A DNA stretch of 6,460 bases from Dehalococcoidales bacterium. GTDB lineage: Bacteria > Chloroflexota > Dehalococcoidia > Dehalococcoidales > UBA3254. The notes under the pieces are model-generated. The model worked only from the letters and a program-made list of their open reading frames with translations. It was not told the DNA's origin and searched no databases. Shown piece by piece: positions 1-6,030 of this stretch (position 1 is its first letter; each line of letters starts with the position of its first letter). Both the position numbers and the translations under genes were made by a program. The stretch spans positions 1 through 6,460 of the forward strand of contig JAQULX010000170.1 of the NCBI GenBank assembly GCA_028718465.1, read 5' to 3'.

Positions 1-432
1 GCCGAGATTACATGGATCATGCCCGGCCATCTTGGCATAGGGACCATCCGCGCCGTAACTGCTTGCCGCACAGTAGATCAACTGCGGATTAATTGTCTTG
101 AGAACATCATAATCGGCATGTAAGTGTTTCATGACTCCAGGCCGGAAGCACTCCACCAGCACATCCGCCTTCTTTACCATCCGGTAAAATACCTCCAGTC
201 CTTCTTCAGATCGCAGATTAATGACAATTGTTTCTTTGTTGCGGTTCAATCTGTTTAAAGCGGCAAAGCGCTCATCCAGAGGGTGAATGCCCGCTTGCTT
301 CTCTATCTTGTTCCCTTCGGGGGGGTCGATTTTGAGCACTCTGGCGCCGAAATCACCCAAGAACATGGCGCTCTGCGCCGGCGGGTAGCCTCGCGTCATA
401 TCGAGAACAGTGATACCTTCCAAAGCCTGCAT
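1..432 (-). CDS. CaiB/BaiF class III CoA-transferase family protein (N-terminal part, cut by left edge)
   Basis: The first 144 residues of a class III CoA-transferase are visible; the family is usually about 380-410 residues, so most of the gene lies left of position 1. Members move CoA between carboxylic acids, or epimerise 2-methylacyl-CoA (AMACR branch), in the cytoplasm. Hallmarks seen: the N-terminal PPAQSAMFLGDFGARVLKID segment (residues 17-36), LNRNKETIVINL (62-73), ECFRPGV (94-100) and GADGPY followed by GHD (137-139). The GHD histidine matches the position of the AMACR catalytic His, which leans slightly towards a racemase. The transferase aspartate region is outside the window, so the choice stays open. 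Start: ATG at 432 sits 6 bases after GGAGG (443-439); an in-frame ATG at 438 directly abuts that site and is less likely. The gene is divergent from the main operon and probably belongs to the same pathway (inference). Confidence 0.9.
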   Translation of the reverse strand, partial: MQALEGITVLDMTRGYPPAQSAMFLGDFGARVLKIDPPEGNKIEKQAGIHPLDERFAALNRLNRNKETIVINLRSEEGLEVFYRMVKKADVLVECFRPGVMKHLHADYDVLKTINPQLIYCAASSYGADGPYAKMAGHDPCNLG

Positions 433-438
433 TTTCAT

Positions 439-443
439 CCTCC
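439..443 (-). promoter_or_regulatory. Shine-Dalgarno site of the leftward CaiB-family gene
   Basis: GGAGG on the minus strand. It lies 0 bases from ATG 438 and 6 bases from the in-frame ATG at 432, so it favours 432 as the real start. Confidence 0.75.
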
Positions 444-492
444 AATCTTAATTCTGAATTTCGTCGGACTATCATGCCTGATTTATTTTGAA

Positions 493-520
493 AGTACACT
501 CAATATGGATATTTTGTCAA
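493..520 (-). promoter_or_regulatory. Candidate sigma-70-type promoter for the CaiB-family gene
   Basis: On the minus strand a perfect TTGACA (520-515) is followed after 16 bases by TGTACT (498-493), which matches TATAAT at 4 of 6 positions. The position, about 55-60 bases upstream of the start codon at 432, is reasonable. The -35 box is convincing and the -10 box is weak, so this promoter may need an activator or may be a chance match. Confidence 0.4.
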
Positions 521-623
521 TCCGTTAATAGAAGTTCTGTTCATTTTTGGGTGTTAACTTTTGAATTTTAAAGCCTGATTGGAAAATTAGACACTAAAAG
601 TATACACCAGCTTAATATCACAT

Positions 624-652
624 TTGACAGTCGAAATTGATGAATATATATT
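624..652 (+). promoter_or_regulatory. Sigma-70-type promoter of the rightward operon
   Basis: TTGACA (624-629), a 17-base spacer, then TATATT (647-652) gives a perfect -35 box and a 5-of-6 -10 box at the ideal spacing. Transcription would start near 659-660, leaving a leader of about 120 bases before the ATG at 782. It is the only strong rightward promoter I see, and it would serve the six downstream genes as one transcript. Confidence 0.7.
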
Positions 653-653
653 C
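642..653. promoter_or_regulatory. 12-bp perfect palindrome over the -10 box, candidate operator
   Basis: GAATATATATTC is its own reverse complement and covers the whole proposed -10 hexamer (647-652). A repressor bound here would block the promoter. Its alternating AT core makes a chance palindrome more likely than usual in AT-rich DNA, and no regulator gene is visible in the window to pair with it. Confidence 0.35.
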
Positions 654-703
654 TTAAGCAAACCCGAATTGATGATACAAAACCGGTCATAAATCCACCA
701 GGA

Positions 704-726
704 CGAAACAGAAAGGTTTAGTTTCG
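704..726 (+). other. Small leader hairpin, CGAAAC/GTTTCG
   Basis: CGAAAC (704-709) can pair with GTTTCG (721-726) across an 11-base loop in the predicted leader RNA. Six pairs with a long loop are only marginally stable. No known riboswitch class is recognised. Confidence 0.25.
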
Positions 727-740
727 CTCATTTAGACGCA

Positions 741-767
741 ATGCTTTTAATAAGAAGATAAAAGCGT
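741..767 (+). other. Leader hairpin directly before the first Shine-Dalgarno site
   Basis: ATGCTTTTA (741-749) pairs with TAAAAGCGT (759-767), giving nine pairs including one G-U, around a 9-base loop. The stem ends one base before AAGGAG (768-773). It lacks the GC-rich stem and following T run of a terminator, so it could instead stabilise the mRNA end or tune ribosome access (inference). Confidence 0.4.
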
Positions 768-773
768 AAGGAG
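768..773 (+). promoter_or_regulatory. Shine-Dalgarno site that selects the ATG at 782
   Basis: AAGGAG lies 2 bases before the ATG at 776 and 8 bases before the in-frame ATG at 782. The second spacing is the workable one, so the first operon protein probably begins MAKNN rather than MTMAKNN. Confidence 0.7.
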
Positions 774-781
774 AAATGACA

Positions 782-1927
782 ATGGCGAAAAATAATATCC
801 TTCACACCGAATTCTGTGACATGATGGGAGTTCAATATCCAATTGTTGCTTCCGGGATGGGGTTTGTTTCCGGGCCTGCCCTGGTGGCGGCGGTCTCAAA
901 TGCCGGTGGGCTGGGCGTTCTGGGAGCAGCCGGATTTACTCTGGATGAGCTGCGCCTGTTAATCAAGAGGACCAAAGACCTCACTAACAAACCTTTTGGC
1001 GTGGATGTCCCGATGCCTCCTCAACTGGAACTGGAAGATATGAATGCCGATGAAGAAGCTTTACGGGCCAGCTTCCCTCCGGAAGCAGTTGCCTTTGCTA
1101 ATAAGTTTGCGAAAGAGGAGGGTATACCTGAAGCCAGGGGCAGTGCAGCGCTGCAAATATTCTCCATCTCATACACGCGGGAAGCCTTCAAGATTTGCCT
1201 GGATGAAAATATTCCTGTATTTGTCTCTGCGGTAGGAGACCCAACCTGGGCGGTTCAGGCAGCCCATGCTCAGGGAATGAAAGTTATGTCCTGTATCGGC
1301 CTCGTCCGGCAGGCCAGACGTCTGGCTGGAAATGGTGTGGATGTCATCATTGCCCAGGGTACTGAAGCCGGTGGCCATACTGGTAGAATCGGCACTATGC
1401 CTCTGGTTCCCCAGGTAGTAGATGCTATCCGTCCGACGCCGGTACTGGCGGCTGGAGGCATCGCTGATGGCAGGGGTGTGGCTGCGGCTCTTGCTTTGGG
1501 TGCAGTTGGGGCCTGGTTAGGGACTGCTTTCGTAACTACTAAGGAATCATGTCTGGAGACCATAGAATTTGGTCATATGACTCAGTGGGAAGTAGATGTC
1601 TGGAAACAGAAAATCTTGAAAGCCACCGAAGATGATTCAATAATATCCAAGACATTGACCGGTAAAACTCTGCGAATGATTAAAAATCGGTTCCAGGATA
1701 CCTGGGAGAAAAAGGGAGGTCCGATTCTCAGGACTCCCCGGCAAAATGCGTTTCTGGCTGACTTGATGGAAGGCGTCAGGCAGGCAAAAATGGCTGATTA
1801 CGTTTTCCCTGTCGGCGGGCAAATCTCGGGCATGATTAAAGAAATAAAACCCGCCGCACAACTGATGGATGAGCTGATTGAGGGAGCCTCTCATGCTCTG
1901 GAGAAAATAGGCAGGAATTCAAAATAG
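782..1927 (+). CDS. Nitronate monooxygenase / FabK-like (NPD family) FMN protein
   Basis: This 381-residue TIM-barrel flavoprotein belongs to the 2-nitropropane dioxygenase family, which includes nitronate monooxygenase, the enoyl-ACP reductase FabK and the steroid-pathway protein IpdC. Seen in order: YPIVASGMGFVSGPALVAAV with SNAGGLGVLGAAGF (residues 19-52), PFGVDVP (71-77), the hallmark QGTEAGGHTGRIGTMPLVPQ (192-211) with the usual active-site His at 199, and the phosphate-binding AAGGIADGRGVAAALALGA (223-241). A helical tail with GGQISGMI (345-352) resembles the longer acyl-CoA-pathway members as I remember them. The stretch after PFGVDVP (about 78-122) is acidic and longer than in minimal family members. 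In this operon a redox step on a CoA ester is more likely than nitronate detoxification (inference). True nitronate monooxygenase activity cannot be excluded. No signal peptide; likely cytoplasmic. The upstream in-frame ATG at 776 is too close to the SD site. Confidence 0.88.
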   Translation: MAKNNILHTEFCDMMGVQYPIVASGMGFVSGPALVAAVSNAGGLGVLGAAGFTLDELRLLIKRTKDLTNKPFGVDVPMPPQLELEDMNADEEALRASFPPEAVAFANKFAKEEGIPEARGSAALQIFSISYTREAFKICLDENIPVFVSAVGDPTWAVQAAHAQGMKVMSCIGLVRQARRLAGNGVDVIIAQGTEAGGHTGRIGTMPLVPQVVDAIRPTPVLAAGGIADGRGVAAALALGAVGAWLGTAFVTTKESCLETIEFGHMTQWEVDVWKQKILKATEDDSIISKTLTGKTLRMIKNRFQDTWEKKGGPILRTPRQNAFLADLMEGVRQAKMADYVFPVGGQISGMIKEIKPAAQLMDELIEGASHALEKIGRNSK

Positions 1928-1953
1928 CGCAGTTTTAAAAGAAACCGCAATTC

Positions 1954-1958
1954 AGGAG
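1954..1958 (+). promoter_or_regulatory. Shine-Dalgarno site of the first crotonase gene
   Basis: AGGAG lies 2 bases before the ATG at 1961 and 5 bases before the adjacent in-frame ATG at 1964, which favours 1964 (protein beginning MSYEAIIYEK). Confidence 0.65.
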
Positions 1959-1963
1959 AAATG

Positions 1964-2752
1964 ATGAGCTACGAAGCGATTATATACGAGAAAAAAGGAG
2001 CCGTGGCCAGGATTATCCTCAACCGACCCAAAGCCATGAACTCTTTGACCTGGACAATGGCCCGTGAGATTGCCGAAGCGCTGGATGACGCCGAAAAAGA
2101 TAATTCCATCAGGGTGGTTATAATCACAGGGAGCGGTAAGGCATTCTGCACCGGCGTCGACCTGAAATTTGCCAGGGAGGAAATGACGGACTCGCAGAAG
2201 GAGCAGGATTTCTTCAGATATAGCAATGAAACCATGATCCGGAAAATTGAAAAAATGCCCAAGCCGGTAATAGCGGCGGTAAATGGATATGCTATGGGTG
2301 GGGGAATTGAGATACTAACGGCGGTTGACCTGGCCCTGGCATCTGAGGACGCAGTTATCAGCGACCAGCATATGAAGTATGGGCTGCTCAGTGCCGGGGG
2401 CGCTCCTTATCGTCTTTCTCTCCTGGTTGGTATGAGGAAAGCTAAAGAGCTCATTTTTACCGGTGATTCTATTTCAGGAAAGGAAGCGGCGCAGATCGGC
2501 CTGATTAATCGCGCCGTCCCGGCGGACAAATTGGAAAGCACCGTCGAGGAACTGGCCGCCAGGCTGGCTGAAGCAAGTCCTCTCGTAATGCGAATTTCCA
2601 AGTCCATGATAAATACTACGGTACTGCCGGATATTGAATCCAAGATGGAGATGATTATGATGTCATTCCTGGTCGGCTCCAGATCGGAAGACCGTGATGA
2701 AGGAATCAGAGCTTTTAATGAGAAGCGCAAGCCGGTATTTAAAGGAAAATAG
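1964..2752 (+). CDS. Enoyl-CoA hydratase/isomerase (crotonase) family protein 1
   Basis: At 262 residues this is the normal crotonase length. The family binds acyl-CoA and stabilises an enolate in an oxyanion hole; members hydrate, isomerise or hydrolyse CoA esters. Seen: ARIILNRPKAMNSL (residues 15-28), KAFCTGVDL (59-67), KPVIAAVNGYAMGGGIEI (100-117) and LIFTGDSISGKEAAQIGLIN (163-182). Glu116 matches the first catalytic Glu (rat hydratase E144). The second catalytic Glu (E164) is replaced by His136 within SDQHMKYG, while the glycine loop SAGGAPYRL (143-151) is kept. A plain syn-hydratase mechanism is therefore doubtful, and hydrolase, lyase or isomerase chemistry is possible (inference). It starts 36 bases after the flavoprotein gene and is a paralogue of the next gene. 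It could form a mixed oligomer with that protein or act on a successive intermediate. The exact reaction is unknown. Confidence 0.9.
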   Translation: MSYEAIIYEKKGAVARIILNRPKAMNSLTWTMAREIAEALDDAEKDNSIRVVIITGSGKAFCTGVDLKFAREEMTDSQKEQDFFRYSNETMIRKIEKMPKPVIAAVNGYAMGGGIEILTAVDLALASEDAVISDQHMKYGLLSAGGAPYRLSLLVGMRKAKELIFTGDSISGKEAAQIGLINRAVPADKLESTVEELAARLAEASPLVMRISKSMINTTVLPDIESKMEMIMMSFLVGSRSEDRDEGIRAFNEKRKPVFKGK

Positions 2753-2786
2753 AAGGTTTATGAATAGATAAGAATATTTCTTTATT

Positions 2787-2800
2787 AAGGAGGAGAGGAG
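2787..2800 (+). promoter_or_regulatory. Double Shine-Dalgarno stretch supporting a GTG start
   Basis: AAGGAGG (2787-2793) is followed by GAGGAG (2795-2800). The second lies 6 bases from GTG at 2807 and supports it as the start; the next in-frame ATG would remove the conserved N-terminal strand. The strong site may offset the weaker GTG codon. Confidence 0.75.
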
Positions 2801-2806
2801 AGAACT

Positions 2807-3607
2807 GTGGACAAGTACCAGTACATCATTTATGAAAAAAACAGCAATGGGGTCGCAACTGTTACCTTCAATCGACCGGAGAAAATGAATTCTCTCTGTC
2901 TCCCTCTTCTGCGTGAACTGGGAGATGCAATGAACGATGCCGAGAGCAGCAAAGATGTGAAAGTAATAATACTGACCGGTAAGGGAAAGGCGTTTTGTGC
3001 GGGAGCAGACCTGGGTGACGTTAATGATAGGGCTACCCCCGATGGATTAAATAAAGAAGCCGAAGCGGAATTTCACCGGACTGCCCAGGCTACCTTTTCC
3101 AGGATCGAAAACTGCACCAAGCCGCTTATTGCGGCCGTGAACGGGTACGCCATCGCTGGCGGGTTCGAGATGTGCCTGTGGTGCGATATTATTATTGCCT
3201 CCGAAAATGCCCGGATCGGGGACGGCCATGCTAACTATATTCTGATGGGCCCGATATCCACGAACCTGCTGCCCCGGCAAATCGGATATAAGAAATGTAT
3301 GGAACTTCTCCTGACGGGAGACCTCTGGCCGGCACAGGAGCTTGAAAGGGCGGGATTTGTCAACCGGGTAGTCCCTGCGGATAAATTGATGGAAACAGCC
3401 AACCAGTTGGCCGCCAGGATCGCGGAAAAAAGTCCTCTGGGATCAAAGTGCACCAAGGCTATTGTAAAGCAGGCTGTACAGGCTCCGGTGGGCGTGGTTA
3501 ATGATTATGCTTTCAGCGTTCTGACATTGATTGGCCTTTCCAAAGACCGGGCTGAGGGAGTCAAGGCTTTTACCGAGAAGAGAAAACCCAGATATATAGG
3601 AGAGTGA
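2807..3607 (+). CDS. Enoyl-CoA hydratase/isomerase (crotonase) family protein 2, GTG start
   Basis: This 266-residue crotonase paralogue follows the first after 54 bases. Seen: VATVTFNRPEKMNSL (residues 16-30), KAFCAGADLGDV (61-72, oxyanion-hole loop), KPLIAAVNGYAIAGGFEM (105-122) and LLTGDLWPAQELERAGFVNR (168-187). Glu121 fits the first catalytic Glu. The second position is His141 in IGDGHANY, the same swap as in protein 1. Unlike protein 1, the following glycine-rich loop is replaced by LMGPISTNLLPR (146-157) and is about one residue shorter, so the wall of the acyl pocket must differ. It is probably a specialised CoA-ester hydratase, lyase or hydrolase; the substrate is unknown. The two crotonases likely act at different steps or as partners (inference). 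Its C-terminal FTEKRKP motif is typical of the family. The GTG start gives an N-terminus (DKYQYIIYEK) that matches protein 1. Confidence 0.9.
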   Translation: MDKYQYIIYEKNSNGVATVTFNRPEKMNSLCLPLLRELGDAMNDAESSKDVKVIILTGKGKAFCAGADLGDVNDRATPDGLNKEAEAEFHRTAQATFSRIENCTKPLIAAVNGYAIAGGFEMCLWCDIIIASENARIGDGHANYILMGPISTNLLPRQIGYKKCMELLLTGDLWPAQELERAGFVNRVVPADKLMETANQLAARIAEKSPLGSKCTKAIVKQAVQAPVGVVNDYAFSVLTLIGLSKDRAEGVKAFTEKRKPRYIGE

Positions 3608-3610
3608 GGT
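3606..3610 (+). promoter_or_regulatory. Shine-Dalgarno site overlapping the preceding stop codon
   Basis: GAGGT overlaps the TGA (3605-3607) of the second crotonase and lies 6 bases before ATG 3617. Ribosomes ending on the crotonase would cover it, suggesting translational coupling of crotonase 2 and the first thiolase-like protein. Confidence 0.6.
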
Positions 3611-3616
3611 CCAGAG

Positions 3617-4759
3617 ATGCAGAATAAGGTTGCTATCATCGGTATTTACGAGTCAAAATGTGAGGCCAAAAATCGAAGAGACTCTACATCCGATTTAATA
3701 TTCGAGACTACGAGCCTGGCTTTAAAGAATGCCGGAATCAACCAGGCTGATATTGACACCGTCGTGATGGCCGAGTCCGATCAATTGGATGGACGTTTGA
3801 TTGGCGCTATGAGTATGGCTTTGCCTGCTCACGCCTTTAGAAAAGATGAGATCAGGGTGGAGGATGACGGTGCTTCTGCCCTGGCATTGGCGTATATGCG
3901 CTGCCTTTCGGGACACTTCGATGTTGCTGTCGTGGTTAGCTGGACGATGTGCTCGCAAACTAATGTAGAGCTTATTTCATGTTATAATTTTGATCCCTTC
4001 TTCTATAGGCCGATAGGGCTCAATTGGATTACATCATACGCGGTCCAGGCTAAAAGCTATATGGATAAATGGGGCATCAATCCTGAACAAGCGGCTAAAG
4101 TCACGGTTAAAAATCGCGCCAACGCTCTTAAGAATGATAAGGCCCATTTGCGTTCCAAAGTCACTATGGAAGAAGTACAGAGATCGGAATATGTTTCCTG
4201 GCCGCTAAGGAGACTGAACCTGGCAACTCAATCGGATGGCGCCTGCGCCCTGGTCCTGGCTACAGAGGAGAAAGCTAAAAAGCTGGGAAAGCCTTTGGCC
4301 TGGATAACCGGAATCGGCTGGTCAACCGATACCTACCATATGGGGGATAGGAACCTGTGGCATCTGCCATCATTAACTACCGCAGCGAAGAAAGCCTACG
4401 CCATGGCCGGAATCAAGGACCCTCTTAAAGAAATCGATGTCGCTGAAATTTCCGATGTGACTTCATTTCAGGAATTGATGGAATACGAAGCCCTGGGCTT
4501 TTGCGGAGAAGGCGAAGGCGGGAAATTCATTGACAGCGGCGCCCCTTTTAGCGATGGAAAACTTCCGGTCAATCTCTCCGGCGGAATGCTGTCCTCCAAC
4601 CCGATTACAGCAGTCGGGTTGTTTAAGGTGGCCGAGGCGGCTTTACAGGTCAGTGGTCAGGCCGGCGAAAGACAATCACCCAGGGCGAATGTAGCTCTGG
4701 CTCACGGCATGAGCGGGATATGCGGCCAGAGCAACTATGTGGCTATTCTCAGCAAATAA
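3617..4759 (+). CDS. SCP-2-type thiolase-like protein 1, canonical active-site residues missing
   Basis: This 380-residue protein has a thiolase fold of the lipid-transfer/SCP-2 thiolase branch. Seen: KVAIIGIYESK at the N-terminus, LALKNAGINQADIDTVV (34-50), SDGACALVLATEEKAKKLG (206-224) and ELMEYEALGFCGEGEGG (286-302). The nucleophile region reads VEDDGASALA (81-90), with Gly85 where thiolases have Cys. The HD motif reads ISD (278-280). The GHP motif reads SNP (327-329) in NLSGGMLSSNPITAVGL, so His becomes Asn. The tail AHGMSGICGQSN (362-373) has a Cys but not the usual CxGGG pattern. A classical thiolytic reaction is therefore unlikely. By analogy with Ltp2, a thiolase-fold aldolase with a remodelled site and a DUF35 partner, retro-aldol cleavage or another C-C step is possible (inference). 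Only 9 bases separate it from crotonase 2. A non-catalytic partner of the next gene product is an alternative. Confidence 0.88.
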   Translation: MQNKVAIIGIYESKCEAKNRRDSTSDLIFETTSLALKNAGINQADIDTVVMAESDQLDGRLIGAMSMALPAHAFRKDEIRVEDDGASALALAYMRCLSGHFDVAVVVSWTMCSQTNVELISCYNFDPFFYRPIGLNWITSYAVQAKSYMDKWGINPEQAAKVTVKNRANALKNDKAHLRSKVTMEEVQRSEYVSWPLRRLNLATQSDGACALVLATEEKAKKLGKPLAWITGIGWSTDTYHMGDRNLWHLPSLTTAAKKAYAMAGIKDPLKEIDVAEISDVTSFQELMEYEALGFCGEGEGGKFIDSGAPFSDGKLPVNLSGGMLSSNPITAVGLFKVAEAALQVSGQAGERQSPRANVALAHGMSGICGQSNYVAILSK

Positions 4760-4777
4760 GAGATCGGAGAAAGACAA

Positions 4778-5965
4778 ATGGCAAGAAGAGCAGCAATAGT
4801 AGGGACAGGCCAGTTCAAGTATAAGACCAAACACCTCACGGTTTCCACTCCTGATATGTATTTTGAAACTGTCAAGGCCTGTCTGGATGATGCCGGGATA
4901 AGTGCCAGAGATATTGATGCTGTAGTTTTCGGCGTTGGTCCGGAGGCGCTCGACGGCGTTAACGGACTCGACAAGTGGTGTGCTGACGCCGCAGCTGCCT
5001 TAAATAAACCCTTAATGAGAATCAATACGGGAGGGGCTACCGGTGGCTCCGCCGCCCTGGCCGGTATAGACCATGTTGCTTCCGGTCTGTTTGATGTAGT
5101 ACTGGTTGTGGCCGGGCAGCGGATGGGTCAGGCTACCGCCCACTCCCAGTATACCCTCGGGCTGGGGTTTGACCCTGTTGTAGCCAAGCAGTTCTCGATA
5201 AATTCTTTACCCCTGTTTGCCGGAGATGCGCTGCTTTGTATGCAGAAATATGGTTTTGATGAGTACCATATGACCAGAATCGCTGTGAAAAATCATCTCA
5301 ATGCCCTTAATAATCCCTATGCTCATGTGCAGGTTAAAACCACAGTCGAAGATGCGCTCAAAGCCAAATATCTGGCCTATCCTCTCCGGCTCCTGGATTT
5401 ATGTCCCTCGTCCGAAGGTGCCTGTGCCGTTATCGTGGCTTCTGAAGAAAAGGCTAAAAAGCTCACAAGCCGTCCTGCCTGGGTTAAGGGATCCGGCGCT
5501 ATGACTACTATCATCAACCCCGGTTTGAAAGGACTGGATTCCACCTATTCATGGGATGTAATTACCAGGAAAGTCTATAAGATGGCTGGGATAGATAATC
5601 CGCGCCGGCAAATCCAGGTGGCTGAGCCTTATATTCCAGTGAGCTACCAGGAAATTCCCGCTTACGCCGCCTTCGGATTTTGTAAGCCTGAGGAGGCAGC
5701 TGGGCTTGTTGAACAGGGATTTGGTGAGATGGGAGGCGAAGTACCGTTTTGTCCGTCCGGCGGGACGTTATGTTCCAATACAATCGGAGCAGCCGGTCTG
5801 GCACGGGTGGCCGAGGCCGCCATACAGGTGATGGGCAAGGGGAACGCCCGACAGGTGTCTAATGTCAGGAATGCGATGGCCATGGCCGGAGGCGGTACGT
5901 TTGGCACTGGAGGCATGACAGCTTTTTTCCTGGATGTTTTTGTACTGGGCGTTGAGCCCAATTAG
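4778..5965 (+). CDS. SCP-2-type thiolase-like protein 2, canonical active-site residues missing
   Basis: This 395-residue paralogue of the preceding gene product starts 18 bases after it, with GGAG (4766-4769) 8 bases before the ATG. Seen: RRAAIVGTGQFKYK (3-16), CLDDAGISARDIDAVVFG (35-52), SSEGACAVIVASEEKAKKL (211-229) and VAEAAIQVMGKGNARQV (344-360). The nucleophile region is RINTGGATGGSAALAG (81-96), with Gly86 in the Cys place. The HD motif is replaced by PYIP (284-287). The GHP motif is SNT (333-335) in CPSGGTLCSNTIGAAGL. The C-terminal end AMAGGGTFGTGGMTAF (368-383) is glycine-rich without the second active-site Cys. Such degenerate members often occur with DUF35 proteins, and one follows here. 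It may form a heterodimer with the previous protein, or be the aldolase/ketolase subunit bound by the DUF35 protein (inference). No signal peptide or membrane segment is evident. Confidence 0.88.
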   Translation: MARRAAIVGTGQFKYKTKHLTVSTPDMYFETVKACLDDAGISARDIDAVVFGVGPEALDGVNGLDKWCADAAAALNKPLMRINTGGATGGSAALAGIDHVASGLFDVVLVVAGQRMGQATAHSQYTLGLGFDPVVAKQFSINSLPLFAGDALLCMQKYGFDEYHMTRIAVKNHLNALNNPYAHVQVKTTVEDALKAKYLAYPLRLLDLCPSSEGACAVIVASEEKAKKLTSRPAWVKGSGAMTTIINPGLKGLDSTYSWDVITRKVYKMAGIDNPRRQIQVAEPYIPVSYQEIPAYAAFGFCKPEEAAGLVEQGFGEMGGEVPFCPSGGTLCSNTIGAAGLARVAEAAIQVMGKGNARQVSNVRNAMAMAGGGTFGTGGMTAFFLDVFVLGVEPN

Positions 5966-6030
5966 CAAACACCTGCGGGCGATTAAGGTCCAATATATGA
6001 ATGTGGGAATTTGTGAAAGAGGAGCTATAA

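Larger units (their letters stand above)
433..781. other. Divergent intergenic control region
   Basis: About 350 AT-rich bases separate the two divergent start codons. No convincing gene is present. The rightward open frame covering 283-528 runs mostly antisense to the CaiB-family gene and has no family resemblance. The region holds the promoters, the palindrome and the leader hairpins listed separately. A short approximate direct repeat, AAAGTACAC (491-499) and AAAGTATACAC (597-607), is also present and could be a pair of protein-binding sites or chance. Confidence 0.7.

Noticed and set aside
283..528. Rightward open frame of 81 codons
   Set aside because: It mostly overlaps the CaiB-family gene antisense, has no SD site and shows no family motif; the opposite strand has an unmistakable protein.
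672..692. Six-codon frame MIQNRS in the leader
   Set aside because: No ribosome site precedes it and such short frames are expected by chance.
741..761. Tiny leader reading frame MLLIRR with two AGA codons before the first gene
   Set aside because: It could be imagined as a leader peptide, but no SD site lies at a workable distance and it coincides with the hairpin stem; more likely chance.
741..767. Hairpin as an intrinsic terminator or attenuator
   Set aside because: The stem is AT-rich and no T run follows; the next bases are the SD site and start codon.
1169..1894. Minus-strand open frames within the flavoprotein gene, and similar ones in the other genes
   Set aside because: They are antisense shadows of genes with clear conserved motifs, and lack ribosome sites and family resemblance.
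3617..5965. Annotation of the pair as ordinary acetyl-CoA acetyltransferases
   Set aside because: The fold fits, but the nucleophile Cys, the HD motif and the GHP His are absent in both, so thiolase activity should not be assumed.
5966..6030. Possible operon break before the DUF35 gene
   Set aside because: The 65-base gap has no terminator-like hairpin with T run and no convincing promoter, and DUF35 genes commonly follow thiolase-like partners.
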